Source: Celeribacter naphthalenivorans (GTDB lineage: Bacteria > Pseudomonadota > Alphaproteobacteria > Rhodobacterales > Rhodobacteraceae). From it: a DNA stretch of 64,000 nt. The position numbers were made by a program, and so were the translations under genes. Location: positions 62,001-126,000 of the forward strand of contig NZ_JAIVLK010000010.1 in NCBI RefSeq assembly GCF_020524585.1. Reading direction: 5' to 3'. The notes below the pieces were generated by a model, which was given only the letters and a program-made list of their open reading frames with translations, had not been told where the DNA came from and did no database searches. Below are positions 17,287 to 26,220 of the stretch, in pieces (the first letter of the stretch is position 1; each line of letters opens with the position of its first letter).

Positions 17287-17780
17287 TGTCCACCACCACA
17301 CTCTCACGCCGGGGGTTCATGGCCTCGGGTTTTGCGGGGCTGTCGCTCTCGGCGCTGCCCCTCTCTTCGGCCCTGGCCAATCCGGCCTTGTCTCGCCCGC
17401 CGCTTCGGGTGATCCTCTCCCTGCCGCAAAGCAACACGCTGACGCATACGCTTCAGGATGCCGGATGTGTCGTCACGGAAAGCGACACCGGCGCCTTCCT
17501 GACCGATCCCGCGCGTCTTGCGGCTCTCAAAGGCCAGCGCGTGATGCTGATCGGGCGCGAGGCCGATCTTGTGCTTTTCGATCTCGCCCTTGGCGATCAT
17601 GCCCCGAAAGCCCGCGTGATCCAGCGCAGCCGTCACCAGATGCCGCTGACCGCGACCACCGCAGGCTGGCAGGCGCAAGACCTCTCAAAGCTTCTCGCCG
17701 AGACCCTGAACCAGCCCCATTCCGAAATGACGTGGACCGACGCCCCCAGCGCCTTTTCCACCCTGATTGCCGATCTCTGA
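17286..17780 (+). CDS. Tat-exported protein of unknown function in the flavocytochrome operon
   Basis: About 164 residues from the ATG at 17286, which overlaps the preceding stop as TGATG. The N-terminus has a twin-arginine signal (LSRRGFMASG followed by a hydrophobic stretch and ALA). The rest is a compact alpha/beta-looking domain with a single cysteine (DAGCVVTES) and no motif I recognise. It lies between the small cytochrome and the flavoprotein, so it may help assemble or export that complex, or bind its substrate. The Tat signal suggests it folds in the cytoplasm, and it could carry the co-exported flavoprotein, which has no signal peptide of its own. Confidence 0.7.
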   Translation: MSTTTLSRRGFMASGFAGLSLSALPLSSALANPALSRPPLRVILSLPQSNTLTHTLQDAGCVVTESDTGAFLTDPARLAALKGQRVMLIGREADLVLFDLALGDHAPKARVIQRSRHQMPLTATTAGWQAQDLSKLLAETLNQPHSEMTWTDAPSAFSTLIADL

Positions 17781-17792
17781 GGGAGACCCCCC

Positions 17793-19340
17793 ATGGCCAC
17801 TGAAGATATGACTTTCCTGCCCCCGGGCGTGTCCCACAGCGACTTTGCCGCCGCGCTTCGCGAATGGCGCGCGATTGTTGGCGAAGACAATGTGCACGCC
17901 GATGTCGAGAGCCTTGCGCCCTACTCGAAAGTCATGCTGCCCGAACCCGACGCGCGTCACCGCCCGGCCGGTGCCGTTGCGCCTGCGTCTGTCGAAGAGG
18001 TGCAGGCCGTCGTCAAAATCGCCGATGCTTACGGCATCCCGCTTTGGATGATTTCGACCGGCAAGAACCTCGGTTATGGCGATGCCGCCCCCGCGACCCC
18101 CGGTCAGGTGGTGCTCGATTTGAAACGCATGAACCGGATCATCGAGGTGGATGAGACGCTGGGCTACGCTTTGGTGGAACCGGGCGTGACCTATATGCAG
18201 CTCAAGCAATTCCTTGAGACCAACAACATCCCGCTGTGGATTTCCTTCCCCTCCTCCGGGCCGGTTGCCGGGCCGATGGGCAACACGCTGGATCGTGGTG
18301 TGGGCTACAACCGCTACGGTCAGCATTTCGAGAACTTCTGTGGTCTCGAAGTGGTTCTGGCCGATGGCTCTTTGGTGCGCACCGGCATGGGTGGCGTCGT
18401 GAACAGCCGCGAATGGAACGTCTATCGCTGGGGCTACGGGCCCTGGGTGGACGGGATTTTCAGCCAATCGAACTTTGGCGTCGTGACCAAGATCGGCATC
18501 TGGCTGATGCCGAAACCGCCGATGAGCCTCGGGTTCCTGTGCGGTTGGAACGATGACGACGGCATGGCCGCAGGCGTCGACGCCGTGCGCCACCTGAACC
18601 TCAACAAGGTGATCGAGAACGGCGTTTTGGGCCACACGATGTATCACATCGCCCAGACCTATCGCCGCGACGAGATCTACACCGGCCCCGGCGCCATCCC
18701 GCGCGACCGGGTGCGGGAGATCTGTAACGACATGGGGCTCGGCATCTGGGGCCACATCTCGACGCTCTACGGCACCGAGGAACAGATCGAGGTCAACCTG
18801 AAGATCGCACGCGAGGCCTTTGCCTCCACCGGTGGCGAATTCCTGACGGAACGCGACCCGGCGATCGAAGCCACACCGTTCCATCACTGGAACCTCAATA
18901 TGACCAACGAACCGACCCTGACCGAGTTCACGATCTACAACTACAAAGGCGGCGGTGGCTCGTCCTGGCTGGCGCCTGTGGTGCGCTGCGAAGGCTCCGA
19001 GGCGCTCAAGCAAATGAACCTGATGCACGGTGTGCTGGACGACTATGGTTTCGACTATATCGGCGGCTTCCTGTTCGGCGGACGCCACGCCGAACAGCTC
19101 ACCGACATTCTCTATGACCGCAACAACGCCGAGGAAATGGACCGTGCGCGGCGCTGTTACCTCGCGCTGATCGACGCGCTGCATGGCGCGGGCTACGGGA
19201 TTTACCGCACCTCGACCTCGTTCATGAACGAGGTGGCGGAGACCTATGGTCCGGGACAGCGCGATCTGAACCGAAGGATCAAACGGGCGCTGGACCCGAA
19301 CGGCATTCTTGCCCCGGGAAAATCCGGCATTACCATTTGA
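17793..19340 (+). CDS. VAO/4-cresol-dehydrogenase-family flavoprotein oxidoreductase
   Basis: 515 residues, the size of the PchF (p-cresol methylhydroxylase) and eugenol hydroxylase flavoprotein subunits. The N-terminal PCMH-type FAD domain (about 50-250) carries 'WMISTGKNLGYGDAAP' and the C-terminal cap/FAD domain ends in the typical 'KRALDPNGILAPGKSGI'. Such enzymes dehydrogenate or hydroxylate the para-side-chain of phenols and give electrons to the cytochrome encoded beside them. I do not assign the covalent flavin residue. A GGAG motif precedes the ATG, and a strong terminator follows at 19363. Confidence 0.9.
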   Translation: MATEDMTFLPPGVSHSDFAAALREWRAIVGEDNVHADVESLAPYSKVMLPEPDARHRPAGAVAPASVEEVQAVVKIADAYGIPLWMISTGKNLGYGDAAPATPGQVVLDLKRMNRIIEVDETLGYALVEPGVTYMQLKQFLETNNIPLWISFPSSGPVAGPMGNTLDRGVGYNRYGQHFENFCGLEVVLADGSLVRTGMGGVVNSREWNVYRWGYGPWVDGIFSQSNFGVVTKIGIWLMPKPPMSLGFLCGWNDDDGMAAGVDAVRHLNLNKVIENGVLGHTMYHIAQTYRRDEIYTGPGAIPRDRVREICNDMGLGIWGHISTLYGTEEQIEVNLKIAREAFASTGGEFLTERDPAIEATPFHHWNLNMTNEPTLTEFTIYNYKGGGGSSWLAPVVRCEGSEALKQMNLMHGVLDDYGFDYIGGFLFGGRHAEQLTDILYDRNNAEEMDRARRCYLALIDALHGAGYGIYRTSTSFMNEVAETYGPGQRDLNRRIKRALDPNGILAPGKSGITI

Positions 19341-19362
19341 TCATACACGTTGATTGAACATG

Positions 19363-19389
19363 GGCGGAGGCACGGTGCCTCCGCCTTTT
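19363..19389 (+). terminator. Terminator after the flavoprotein gene
   Basis: Arms GGCGGAGGCAC (19363-19373) and GTGCCTCCGCC (19375-19385) are perfect complements and are followed by TTTT. It lies 20 bp downstream of the flavoprotein stop and only 20 bp upstream of the SDR start, so the SDR is probably expressed by partial read-through. Confidence 0.85.
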
Positions 19390-19409
19390 AGATTTTAAGG
19401 AGACTGAAA

Positions 19410-20174
19410 ATGAGCGACGCAATTCTCGATTATGACGGCAAAGTGGTTCTGATCACCGGGGCCGCGACCGGCATCGGGCGCGCCACGGCGCTGGCCTTCG
19501 CCAAACGCGGCGCGCGGCTTGTGATCGGCGATATGGCCGATGCGGCAGAAGAGACCGCACAGGCCTGTCGCGATCTCGGCGCCGAGGCCGTATTCGTCAA
19601 AACCAACGTCGCCGAGGCGGCGCAGGTCGAGGCACTTGTGGCCGAGGCCGAAAGCCGCTTTGGGCGGTTGGACGTCGCCTTCAACAACGCGGGCATCCTG
19701 CCTGCGACGAAACCCTTGGCCGAGGTCAGCGACGAGGAATTCGACCGCATCATCTCCGTCGATTTGCGCGGCGTATTCCTGTCGATGAAATACGAAATCC
19801 AGGCCATGCTGCGCGCAGGCGGCGGCGCGATCGTCAACACCTCGTCTGTGGCTGGCGTGGTCGCCGACCCCGACATGGCGCCCTATGCGGCGGCGAAACA
19901 TGGCGTGGCGGGTCTGACCAAGGCGGCGGCTTTGGACTATGCGACGCAAAACATCCGCATCAACGCCGTGGCGCCGGGTCTCATCGAGACGCCGATGACC
20001 AAACGTTGGCTGGCTGACCCGGAGATCTCCGGCGCGTTGATGGCCAACAGCCCGATGAAACGCGCAGCTCAGCCCGAAGAGATCGCAGCGGCGGTACTCT
20101 TCCTCGCCTCGCCGGGCGCGTCTTTCGTCAATGGCACGGTGTTTGTCGCCGATGGGGGCCAGACCGCGCACTGA
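19410..20174 (+). CDS. Short-chain dehydrogenase/reductase
   Basis: 254-residue classical SDR. The nucleotide-binding motif TGAATGIG is at 16-23, NNAG at 92-95, and the catalytic residues are S146, Y159 and K163 (YAAAK). D41 after the second strand (VIGDMAD) favours NAD over NADP. RBS AAGGAG precedes the ATG. Directly downstream of the flavocytochrome genes, it could oxidise the benzylic alcohol formed by the flavoprotein to the aldehyde or ketone; this role is inferred. Confidence 0.92.
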   Translation: MSDAILDYDGKVVLITGAATGIGRATALAFAKRGARLVIGDMADAAEETAQACRDLGAEAVFVKTNVAEAAQVEALVAEAESRFGRLDVAFNNAGILPATKPLAEVSDEEFDRIISVDLRGVFLSMKYEIQAMLRAGGGAIVNTSSVAGVVADPDMAPYAAAKHGVAGLTKAAALDYATQNIRINAVAPGLIETPMTKRWLADPEISGALMANSPMKRAAQPEEIAAAVLFLASPGASFVNGTVFVADGGQTAH

Positions 20175-20195
20175 AGCGTCACGCGTTGGAAACGT

Positions 20196-20231
20196 GAAAA
20201 ACGCCAGAGCGGTTTGATCCGCTCTGGCGTT
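20196..20231. terminator. Bidirectional terminator between SDR and efflux operon
   Basis: AACGCCAGAGCGG (20200-20212) pairs perfectly with 20219-20231 over a six-base loop. On the minus strand the hairpin is followed by a T run (complement of AAAAA at 20196-20200), so it mainly ends the efflux operon; on the plus strand it can end the SDR transcript. Confidence 0.85.
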
Positions 20232-20262
20232 CTATATGAACAAAGCGTGTCTTACTCAAAAT

Positions 20263-21150
20263 CTACGCCCCGGACGCGCTGTCCTCGACAGTAACGCTGG
20301 CCGTCATCCCCGCCGCAAGCGCCATGCCGTCAGGCACCTCATCAATGCCGATGCGCACCGGAATACGCTGCGCCAGACGCACCCAGGTGAACACCGGTTC
20401 CACCGAGGGCAGGCCCTGCGCGTTGGAGGCGGTGTTGCTGTCGGCGATGCCTCGGCCAAAGCTTTCGATATGCCCCGACAGGTCGTTGCGCGTGCCCATC
20501 AGGCCGATGCGGACGGGATCGCCCACCTCGATCCGCGCCAGTTGGGTTTCGCGAAAATAGCCGGTCACCCGAAAGCTGTCGGCATCCAAAAGCGCCACCG
20601 TCGCCGTGCCCGCCATGGCATAATCGCCCTGACGCAGATGCAGGTTGGTGACATAGCCCGTCACCGGCGCGCGCACCGTGGTGCGTTCGAGGTTCAGCTT
20701 GGCGACATCCAGCGCCACCTGCGCGCTGCGATAGGCGGCTTTGGCGGCGGCGGCTTCCTGGGCGGCTTGCTCGGCGTTTTCCTGACTGGTCGAGCCCTTC
20801 TCGCGCAGGGTCGCATGGCGCGTGGCCTGCGATTGTTTGAAGGTCATGGTTTCGTGCGCGGTGTCGAGATCGGCCTGCGCCGCCTTGAGCGCCAATTGAA
20901 ACCGCTCCTCCGAAATCTCGAACAGCACATCGCCCGCCTGCACCAGTTGGTTGTCGGTGACATAGACGGTCTGGATCGGCCCGGAAACCTCGGGCGCGAC
21001 GCGCACCACATCCGCGGTGACCTTGCCGTCGCGGGTCCAGGGCGCGTTGACATAGTAATCCCAGAGATGATGCCCAAGCACCAAAGCACAGGCAAGCACG
21101 GCAGCGGTCAGGGCAAATCCCCCGGCCTTGAGTTTAAGTTTCGACATCAT
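20263..21150 (-). CDS. HlyD-family efflux adaptor (AaeA/EmrA-like)
   Basis: 295 residues from the ATG at 21150, which overlaps the DUF1656 stop (ATGATG). There is one N-terminal membrane segment (about 10-28), a lipoyl-like half motif 'GPIQTVYVTDNQLVQAGDVL', a coiled-coil hairpin (about 75-150) and a beta-barrel region. As in AaeA, it would link the FUSC-type pump to the outer membrane. Gene order MarR - FUSC - DUF1656 - HlyD matches the E. coli aaeXAB p-hydroxybenzoate efflux genes in content, though not in order. Confidence 0.9.
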   Translation of the reverse strand: MMSKLKLKAGGFALTAAVLACALVLGHHLWDYYVNAPWTRDGKVTADVVRVAPEVSGPIQTVYVTDNQLVQAGDVLFEISEERFQLALKAAQADLDTAHETMTFKQSQATRHATLREKGSTSQENAEQAAQEAAAAKAAYRSAQVALDVAKLNLERTTVRAPVTGYVTNLHLRQGDYAMAGTATVALLDADSFRVTGYFRETQLARIEVGDPVRIGLMGTRNDLSGHIESFGRGIADSNTASNAQGLPSVEPVFTWVRLAQRIPVRIGIDEVPDGMALAAGMTASVTVEDSASGA

Positions 21151-21356
21151 GATATGGTTTGCTCCAGACACAGCATGACGGTTCCGAGAACCGTGAAATA
21201 AAGGGCGACATCGAACAGCGCAGGGTGCCAAACGTGTCGGTAAAGCCCGATGCGCGCCAGCCAGGCGTGCAGCAGCCGGTAGACGAGGTAACAGCCGAGT
21301 GCTGCAATCAGCAGCGTCGGGATGAAGACGCCGAAAAGGTCGATATCCGGTTTCAT
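21147..21356 (-). CDS. DUF1656 (AaeX-like) small membrane protein
   Basis: 69 residues with two hydrophobic segments (about 8-30 and 45-65), as in AaeX/DUF1656 proteins that accompany FUSC pumps. It overlaps both neighbours by 4 bp. Function is unknown; a role as a small pump subunit is assumed from strict co-occurrence in this family. Confidence 0.9.
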   Translation of the reverse strand: MKPDIDLFGVFIPTLLIAALGCYLVYRLLHAWLARIGLYRHVWHPALFDVALYFTVLGTVMLCLEQTIS

Positions 21357-23416
21357 GCGATCAGACTCCGTGCGGGACGCGTGAATGTGGGTGGGGCCAG
21401 CCCCGGACAGGCACCGCTGCGCAGACCGACAAGCGCGTCGCGCAGACGTGAGGACGCAGGCCCCGCCTCGAAAAGCACCTCGTTCAGACAGCGGTCGAGG
21501 GCCTCGGCCACCGCCTCCTTGCGCTTGGCAAGCCCTGCGGTGCCCTGTTGATAGTGCGTGGCGATCTGATCGAGCAGATCGTCCAGAAGTTTGTCATCCC
21601 GGCGTGGCATTTCGCGCCGGATGCGCTGCAGTTCGAGCACCGTGAGACCGACGCGCAGATCGCGCAGGATGTCGTTTTCCTGCACCTCCGAGCCCGCTGG
21701 CAAAAGCGCCAAACGCGGCGCGATCAGACCCAGCCGGTCGGTCATCCGCCCGGCGATCAGCTCAGGATCGACCCGGCGCGTACCGGAGGCCACATCGGCC
21801 ACCGCCCGCCAGCCGGAGTGCAACAGCCGCGCGGCACTCCATTCGGTGCTGACCGCACGCACCGTCGCCAGTGTGATCATCGCCAAAGCCACACCGCCGA
21901 AGGTCGCGAGGCTGGCATTGGCGAAAGCGTTGAAATTCGTGCTCACCTGGTTGTCCAACGTCAGCATGTAGATCAGGTTGACGCTGATCTGAAAGCCCAT
22001 GAGCCAAGTGGCAGGCACGGCCAAAAGCACACCGGCGGGGATCAGCACGAGCCCCAGGGCAGCGGCCAGCGCATAGAAACTTCCGACCATCGGCATGATG
22101 GCGAATTTGTAGAAAAAAGCGGCACCCAAGGCGATGAGCATCAGGGTCACAACCTTACGCAGCACGGGCGTCGCATTGTCCATCGCTGCGAGAACGCAGC
22201 ACAGGATGGTGCCGATCTGCGCAATGCCCGCGCCGTAGGACCAGCCGGACCAGATCCAGATGCCACAGCCCACCAGCGTGACGATGACCACCGAAAGCGC
22301 TGAGCGCAGCGCGATGCCGTAGTCGATGTGCAGCTCCCGCCCCTGCCGGTGCCGGGTGGCGAGCGTGCGGCGCAGCGTGTGGGCTTCGCCGGAGGAGAGA
22401 TCGGAGCGCAGCACTTCGCAATCCGCCCAGACCTCGACCAGGTCCTTGAGCCGCCCGGTCAGACGCAGCGCCAACAGGACATCCCAATCGCGCGCACGCT
22501 CTTCGAGATGTGCCCTGTCCTGATCGATGTCTGCCAAAAGCGCGTCGGTTTCCGCCTTGGCGGCGGAGAGATCAAAAGCACCCGGCGTCAGCCAATGCAC
22601 CACCCGCTCCAAGATCGAGCTGCGATCTACAGAGGTCGGAGCATCGCGGCCCAGAGCCGCCAGAAGGTCCTCGATCTCGGAGAGCAGGGGCAGCACCGCG
22701 ATCATCCGCTGTTGCAGCGCGGCCATGCGGTCGGCCATGACGCGCCCCGCGGCACCTTCGTGATCGACCTGATCGGTAAAGCCGCGCAGCGCCACCGCAT
22801 CGGCGGCCAATTTGTGGCGCTCTTCGCGCAGCACGGCGTTGTCGGCCTCGCCGGTCAGCACATCACGCGTGAGCTTGCGGGCGTTGTCCAACCAACCTTC
22901 GACCCGATGCGCCAGCACTGGTCCGGCCTGTTGCGGAAAGACCACCCGCGAGATCACCGAGGCACAGAGGATGCCTATGGCGATCTCCTCGACCCGCGCC
23001 ACGGCCACATCGAAACTCGTGCCCGGCACCTGCACCAGCGTGAAGCCACTGAGCGCCACCGTATAGCCCGCCAGCATGAAGACATAGCTGCGCGGCGAGC
23101 GGTCGAGCATGCTGACGAACAGACACAGCCCGCACCAAAACGCGATCCCGAGGCTCAAGAGCAGCGGCGAGAACACCAGATTGGGCACCAGAACGACGAT
23201 CATCACCGCACCCAAAACGGTGCCCGCCAAACGGTAGACGGCGCGCGAGGTGGTGCCACCTGACAGCGGCGTGGCGACGATATAGACCGTGCCGATCGCC
23301 CAATAGGGATTGGGCAGACCGCATTGCAGGGCGATCCAATAGGCCAGAATGCCCGCCCCGAAGGTCTTGAGCGAAAAGAGCACATGCTCCATCCGAATGC
23401 CGCCAGGGACCATCAT
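21353..23416 (-). CDS. FUSC-family aromatic acid exporter (AaeB-like)
   Basis: 687 residues with two blocks of transmembrane segments (about 15-175 and 370-520) separated by and followed by long cytosolic helical parts, the AaeB/YccS plan. The ORF starts at ATG 23416, overlapping the MarR stop. It should export aromatic carboxylic acids using the proton gradient together with the adaptor encoded downstream. Its position beside a phenol-oxidising gene set suggests that it relieves aromatic acid accumulation; this link is inferred. Confidence 0.9.
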   Translation of the reverse strand: MMVPGGIRMEHVLFSLKTFGAGILAYWIALQCGLPNPYWAIGTVYIVATPLSGGTTSRAVYRLAGTVLGAVMIVVLVPNLVFSPLLLSLGIAFWCGLCLFVSMLDRSPRSYVFMLAGYTVALSGFTLVQVPGTSFDVAVARVEEIAIGILCASVISRVVFPQQAGPVLAHRVEGWLDNARKLTRDVLTGEADNAVLREERHKLAADAVALRGFTDQVDHEGAAGRVMADRMAALQQRMIAVLPLLSEIEDLLAALGRDAPTSVDRSSILERVVHWLTPGAFDLSAAKAETDALLADIDQDRAHLEERARDWDVLLALRLTGRLKDLVEVWADCEVLRSDLSSGEAHTLRRTLATRHRQGRELHIDYGIALRSALSVVIVTLVGCGIWIWSGWSYGAGIAQIGTILCCVLAAMDNATPVLRKVVTLMLIALGAAFFYKFAIMPMVGSFYALAAALGLVLIPAGVLLAVPATWLMGFQISVNLIYMLTLDNQVSTNFNAFANASLATFGGVALAMITLATVRAVSTEWSAARLLHSGWRAVADVASGTRRVDPELIAGRMTDRLGLIAPRLALLPAGSEVQENDILRDLRVGLTVLELQRIRREMPRRDDKLLDDLLDQIATHYQQGTAGLAKRKEAVAEALDRCLNEVLFEAGPASSRLRDALVGLRSGACPGLAPPTFTRPARSLIA

Positions 23417-23895
23417 TTGGATTTCGACCTGTCTTCGAGGCTATCGAGCACGGCGGAGACTTTGCTCAGAAGTTTGAGCGTCTGGGACAACTCTTCGGGC
23501 GCCACCTCGGCCAAAAGTTCCTGCCGGAGTTCGCGGGCGATGCGGTCGGCACGGGCGCCGAGGGCGAGGCCGTCGTCCGTCAGTTCGAGAAGTTTGGCGC
23601 GCCGGTCCGACGGGTCCTCGACGCGCCGCAGCAGCCCGCGCGTCTCCAGAGAATCGAGCAGGCGCACCACGCCGGAGGTCTCAAGCCCCAGCAGCTGCGC
23701 CAATTCGTTTTGCCGCATCGACGCGCTGCGTTCGCGCCAAAGCACAAGGATCGGCAGCGCGGTCGCGTCCGACAGCCCCTCCTTGGCCAGACGTTGCCCA
23801 AGAATGCGCCGCCAAACCTGCCCCACGGCGGGGATAAGACGGCCAAGCTCTTCGCTCGGGTCTACCCCTTTCGGGGGGACGCCTTGGATCATCAT
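23413..23895 (-). CDS. MarR-family regulator of the efflux operon
   Basis: 160 residues from the ATG at 23895, which follows AGGAG by seven bases; earlier in-frame codons up to 23949 lack a comparable RBS. The winged HTH (about 55-120) shows 'QNELAQLLGLETSGVVRLLD' and a wing with VEDPSDRRAK. It is the first gene of the efflux operon and overlaps the pump gene by 4 bp. Palindromes just upstream (23973-23993) are probable sites for autoregulation by this protein. Confidence 0.9.
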   Translation of the reverse strand: MMIQGVPPKGVDPSEELGRLIPAVGQVWRRILGQRLAKEGLSDATALPILVLWRERSASMRQNELAQLLGLETSGVVRLLDSLETRGLLRRVEDPSDRRAKLLELTDDGLALGARADRIARELRQELLAEVAPEELSQTLKLLSKVSAVLDSLEDRSKSK

Positions 23896-23972
23896 CCTAA
23901 TCTCCTGTGTCTTGTGCGACATCCGACGGCCCCGAAACCATTGCGGCACGAGTCGTCGATTATTGGTGATTT

Positions 23973-23993
23973 ATCATTTGATGATGTATCATC
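23973..23993. promoter_or_regulatory. Overlapping palindromes, likely MarR operator
   Basis: ATCAT-TTG-ATGAT (23973-23985) overlaps GATGAT-GT-ATCATC (23980-23993), both perfect. They lie about 80-100 bp before the marR start in an AT-rich stretch. This is the size and location expected for a MarR-type operator covering the promoter. Confidence 0.6.
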
Positions 23994-24101
23994 TAAATAT
24001 ACGAAGACAAGGCCCGCGCATATTTAGATGGTTCGCGCTTGCACAGCGATGGTTCTCAGATGTGACACGTCATGCGGGACGAGGCCGCATGACGCAGCCG
24101 A

Positions 24102-25139
24102 TCACATATTTGCGCGACGGTTGAAGCGCAGCGAGGACACGAAAGACAGCGCGATGATCGTCGCCCCCAGAAGGCCGGTGACGACCTCAGAGATATGCAC
24201 GAGGCTTTGCGCGAACATGATGACCGCGAGCGCAAGGATGGAATAGAAAGCGCCGTGTTCGAGAAAGCGGAACTCATTGAGGGTTTCCTTTTCCACCAGC
24301 ATGATCGTCATCGAGCGCACATACATCGCACCGATGCCGAGGCCGATGGCGATCAGAAACAGGTTGTTGGTCAGAGCGAAGGCGCCGATCACGCCATCGA
24401 AGCTGAAGGAGGCATCGAGCACTTCGAGATAGAGAAAGGCGCCGAGACCGCCGGCCCGTGCGGCGCTTTGAATTTCGGCTTCGGCATCCAAAACATGGCT
24501 CAGCGTCTCGACGCACATGAAGACCACAAGCCCCATGATCGCAGCTTTGAAGAACGTCGCCTGTTCGTCCGTGCCCAGAAACAGTCCGAACCCCAGAACC
24601 AGCAAAAGCACCGTGCCATAGGTCACGCCCTTGATCGTCCCCATGGAGCGCAATTTGCGTTCGATCCGGCAGATCCAATCGATTTCCTTGGCCTCATCCA
24701 TGAAGAACGACAACGCCACCATACCCAGAAACGCACCGCCAAAGGCCGCGATGGAGAGGTGGCTCTCGTCCATGATGCGCGCATATTCCTGCGGCTCGCT
24801 GATCGACAGGCGCAGGGCCTCGACCGGCCCGACCCGCGCGGCGATGGCGACGATGGCCAGGGGAAAGATGATCCGCATCCCGAAGACAGCGATCAGGATG
24901 CCCCAGGTCAGAAACCGCTGTCGCCAGACCGGCGTCATCGTCTTGAGTTTATTCGCGTTGACGATGGCATTGTCGAAGGACAGGGAGATTTCCAGAACGG
25001 CCAGCACCGAGCCGATCATCAGGAATGACAGGGCCGATGACAGCGTTCCGTCATAGCGCCAGCCAAGCCAGAAACTTCCGACCAAACCGATAAACGTGAC
25101 CAAGAAGGCCCATTTGAAGTAGTGCAAAGCGTTTGTCAT
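24102..25139 (-). CDS. DUF475 (TerC-like) integral membrane protein
   Basis: 345 residues from the ATG at 25139 with GAGGGAG upstream. There are at least eight hydrophobic segments with acidic residues inside them (SLSFDNAIVNANKL at about 55-68 and LDASFSFDGVIGAFAL further on), the repeated Asp-containing motif shared by DUF475 and TerC proteins. These are thought to handle metal ions or tellurite stress, but the role is not settled. It stands alone, with the esterase 56 bp upstream on the same strand. Confidence 0.85.
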   Translation of the reverse strand: MTNALHYFKWAFLVTFIGLVGSFWLGWRYDGTLSSALSFLMIGSVLAVLEISLSFDNAIVNANKLKTMTPVWRQRFLTWGILIAVFGMRIIFPLAIVAIAARVGPVEALRLSISEPQEYARIMDESHLSIAAFGGAFLGMVALSFFMDEAKEIDWICRIERKLRSMGTIKGVTYGTVLLLVLGFGLFLGTDEQATFFKAAIMGLVVFMCVETLSHVLDAEAEIQSAARAGGLGAFLYLEVLDASFSFDGVIGAFALTNNLFLIAIGLGIGAMYVRSMTIMLVEKETLNEFRFLEHGAFYSILALAVIMFAQSLVHISEVVTGLLGATIIALSFVSSLRFNRRANM

Positions 25140-25195
25140 GAAGGGCTCCCTCGGCAGGAGCTGCGACGGCACATCCGTCGCAGCCAAAGTAAATG

Positions 25196-26146
25196 TCAGT
25201 CAGTTGTGCGCAGGGTTCGGATGAAGAAATCAATCAGCCCCTGTTCGATCTGCAGGGTGGTCATCGTGTCCTCAATCGAGTGCCCCAGCCCTGCGACCCG
25301 CAGAAGCGTGGCGTCGACGCCCGCGTCGGTCAGCGTCTCGTAGAAACGTTCGCTTTGCGTGACCGGCACGATGGCGTCGGCCGTCCCATGGATCAGCAAA
25401 ACCGGCGGATCGCCTGCATCGACATGGGTCTCGGGCAAACCGGGCGCCACCGCGTCTGCATTGGCCGGGTCACCCGCCATCAGACCGAAGTGCTGATTGA
25501 TGAGGCTCAGACCGTCGCCCGCCATTTCGTCGGGATAGATCGCCGGATAGATCGCGGCGATGGCCTGCACGGCGGCGCTCTCCCCCTCGCCCCCGGCGCC
25601 AAAGGCCGTCTCGTCGCTCAGCCCGGCCAGAAGCGAGATATGCCCACCTGCGGAATTGCCCAAGATGCCGATGGCCTCGGGATCGATGTTCCAGGTTTCA
25701 GCATGGGCGCGAATATACCGGATCGCGCGCTTCACGTCCTCCTGTGGCGTGGGGAATGTGACCTCACCAATGCCGCGATAGTCAACTGCCGCCACGGCGA
25801 AACCCGCCTCAGCGAGCGGCACGAGTTGCGGCAACACACGGCTGACCTCGACCGGTTGCCAGCCGCTTCCCAACACGAAGACAATCACCGGCGTGGGCGC
25901 ATCTGTCACCGGGCGCAGCAGATGAAAATAGAGGGCGTCGCGTTTAAAACCGTGATCGTTTTGCGCGAACTGGATTTGAGGCAGGAAATCGACCGGCAGA
26001 CGCGTGGCATATTCGGGGGTGATGTCAATGATGTCGGCTTCAGCCTTGAGACCAGTGACCCCGAAAAGGGCTGCGATCAGCGCCAATCGCCCACAGTTGG
26101 ACAGTGTTTTCCATGTCAGCATTTGCCTCACGATGTGTCGTGTCAT
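25196..26146 (-). CDS. Exported alpha/beta-hydrolase (esterase/lipase-like)
   Basis: 316 residues from the ATG at 26146 with a strong RBS (AGGAGGGG). An N-terminal signal (about 1-38, ending KAEA) directs export. The nucleophile elbow GNSAGGH is clear, with an acid in HGTADAIVP and a His in GLGHSIED, giving a complete triad; the fold resembles the HSL/BD-FAE esterases. The substrate is unknown. It lies between the Dpp-type ABC operon and the DUF475 gene on the same strand, 74 bp from the ABC ATPase. Confidence 0.85.
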   Translation of the reverse strand: MTRHIVRQMLTWKTLSNCGRLALIAALFGVTGLKAEADIIDITPEYATRLPVDFLPQIQFAQNDHGFKRDALYFHLLRPVTDAPTPVIVFVLGSGWQPVEVSRVLPQLVPLAEAGFAVAAVDYRGIGEVTFPTPQEDVKRAIRYIRAHAETWNIDPEAIGILGNSAGGHISLLAGLSDETAFGAGGEGESAAVQAIAAIYPAIYPDEMAGDGLSLINQHFGLMAGDPANADAVAPGLPETHVDAGDPPVLLIHGTADAIVPVTQSERFYETLTDAGVDATLLRVAGLGHSIEDTMTTLQIEQGLIDFFIRTLRTTD

Positions 26147-26220
26147 TGAAATTTCCCCTCCTTGGAAATCCAGTTGGGGCGCGGCGGCGCCCTGTGCCAT
26201 CCCGCGCCACAAAATCAGCC

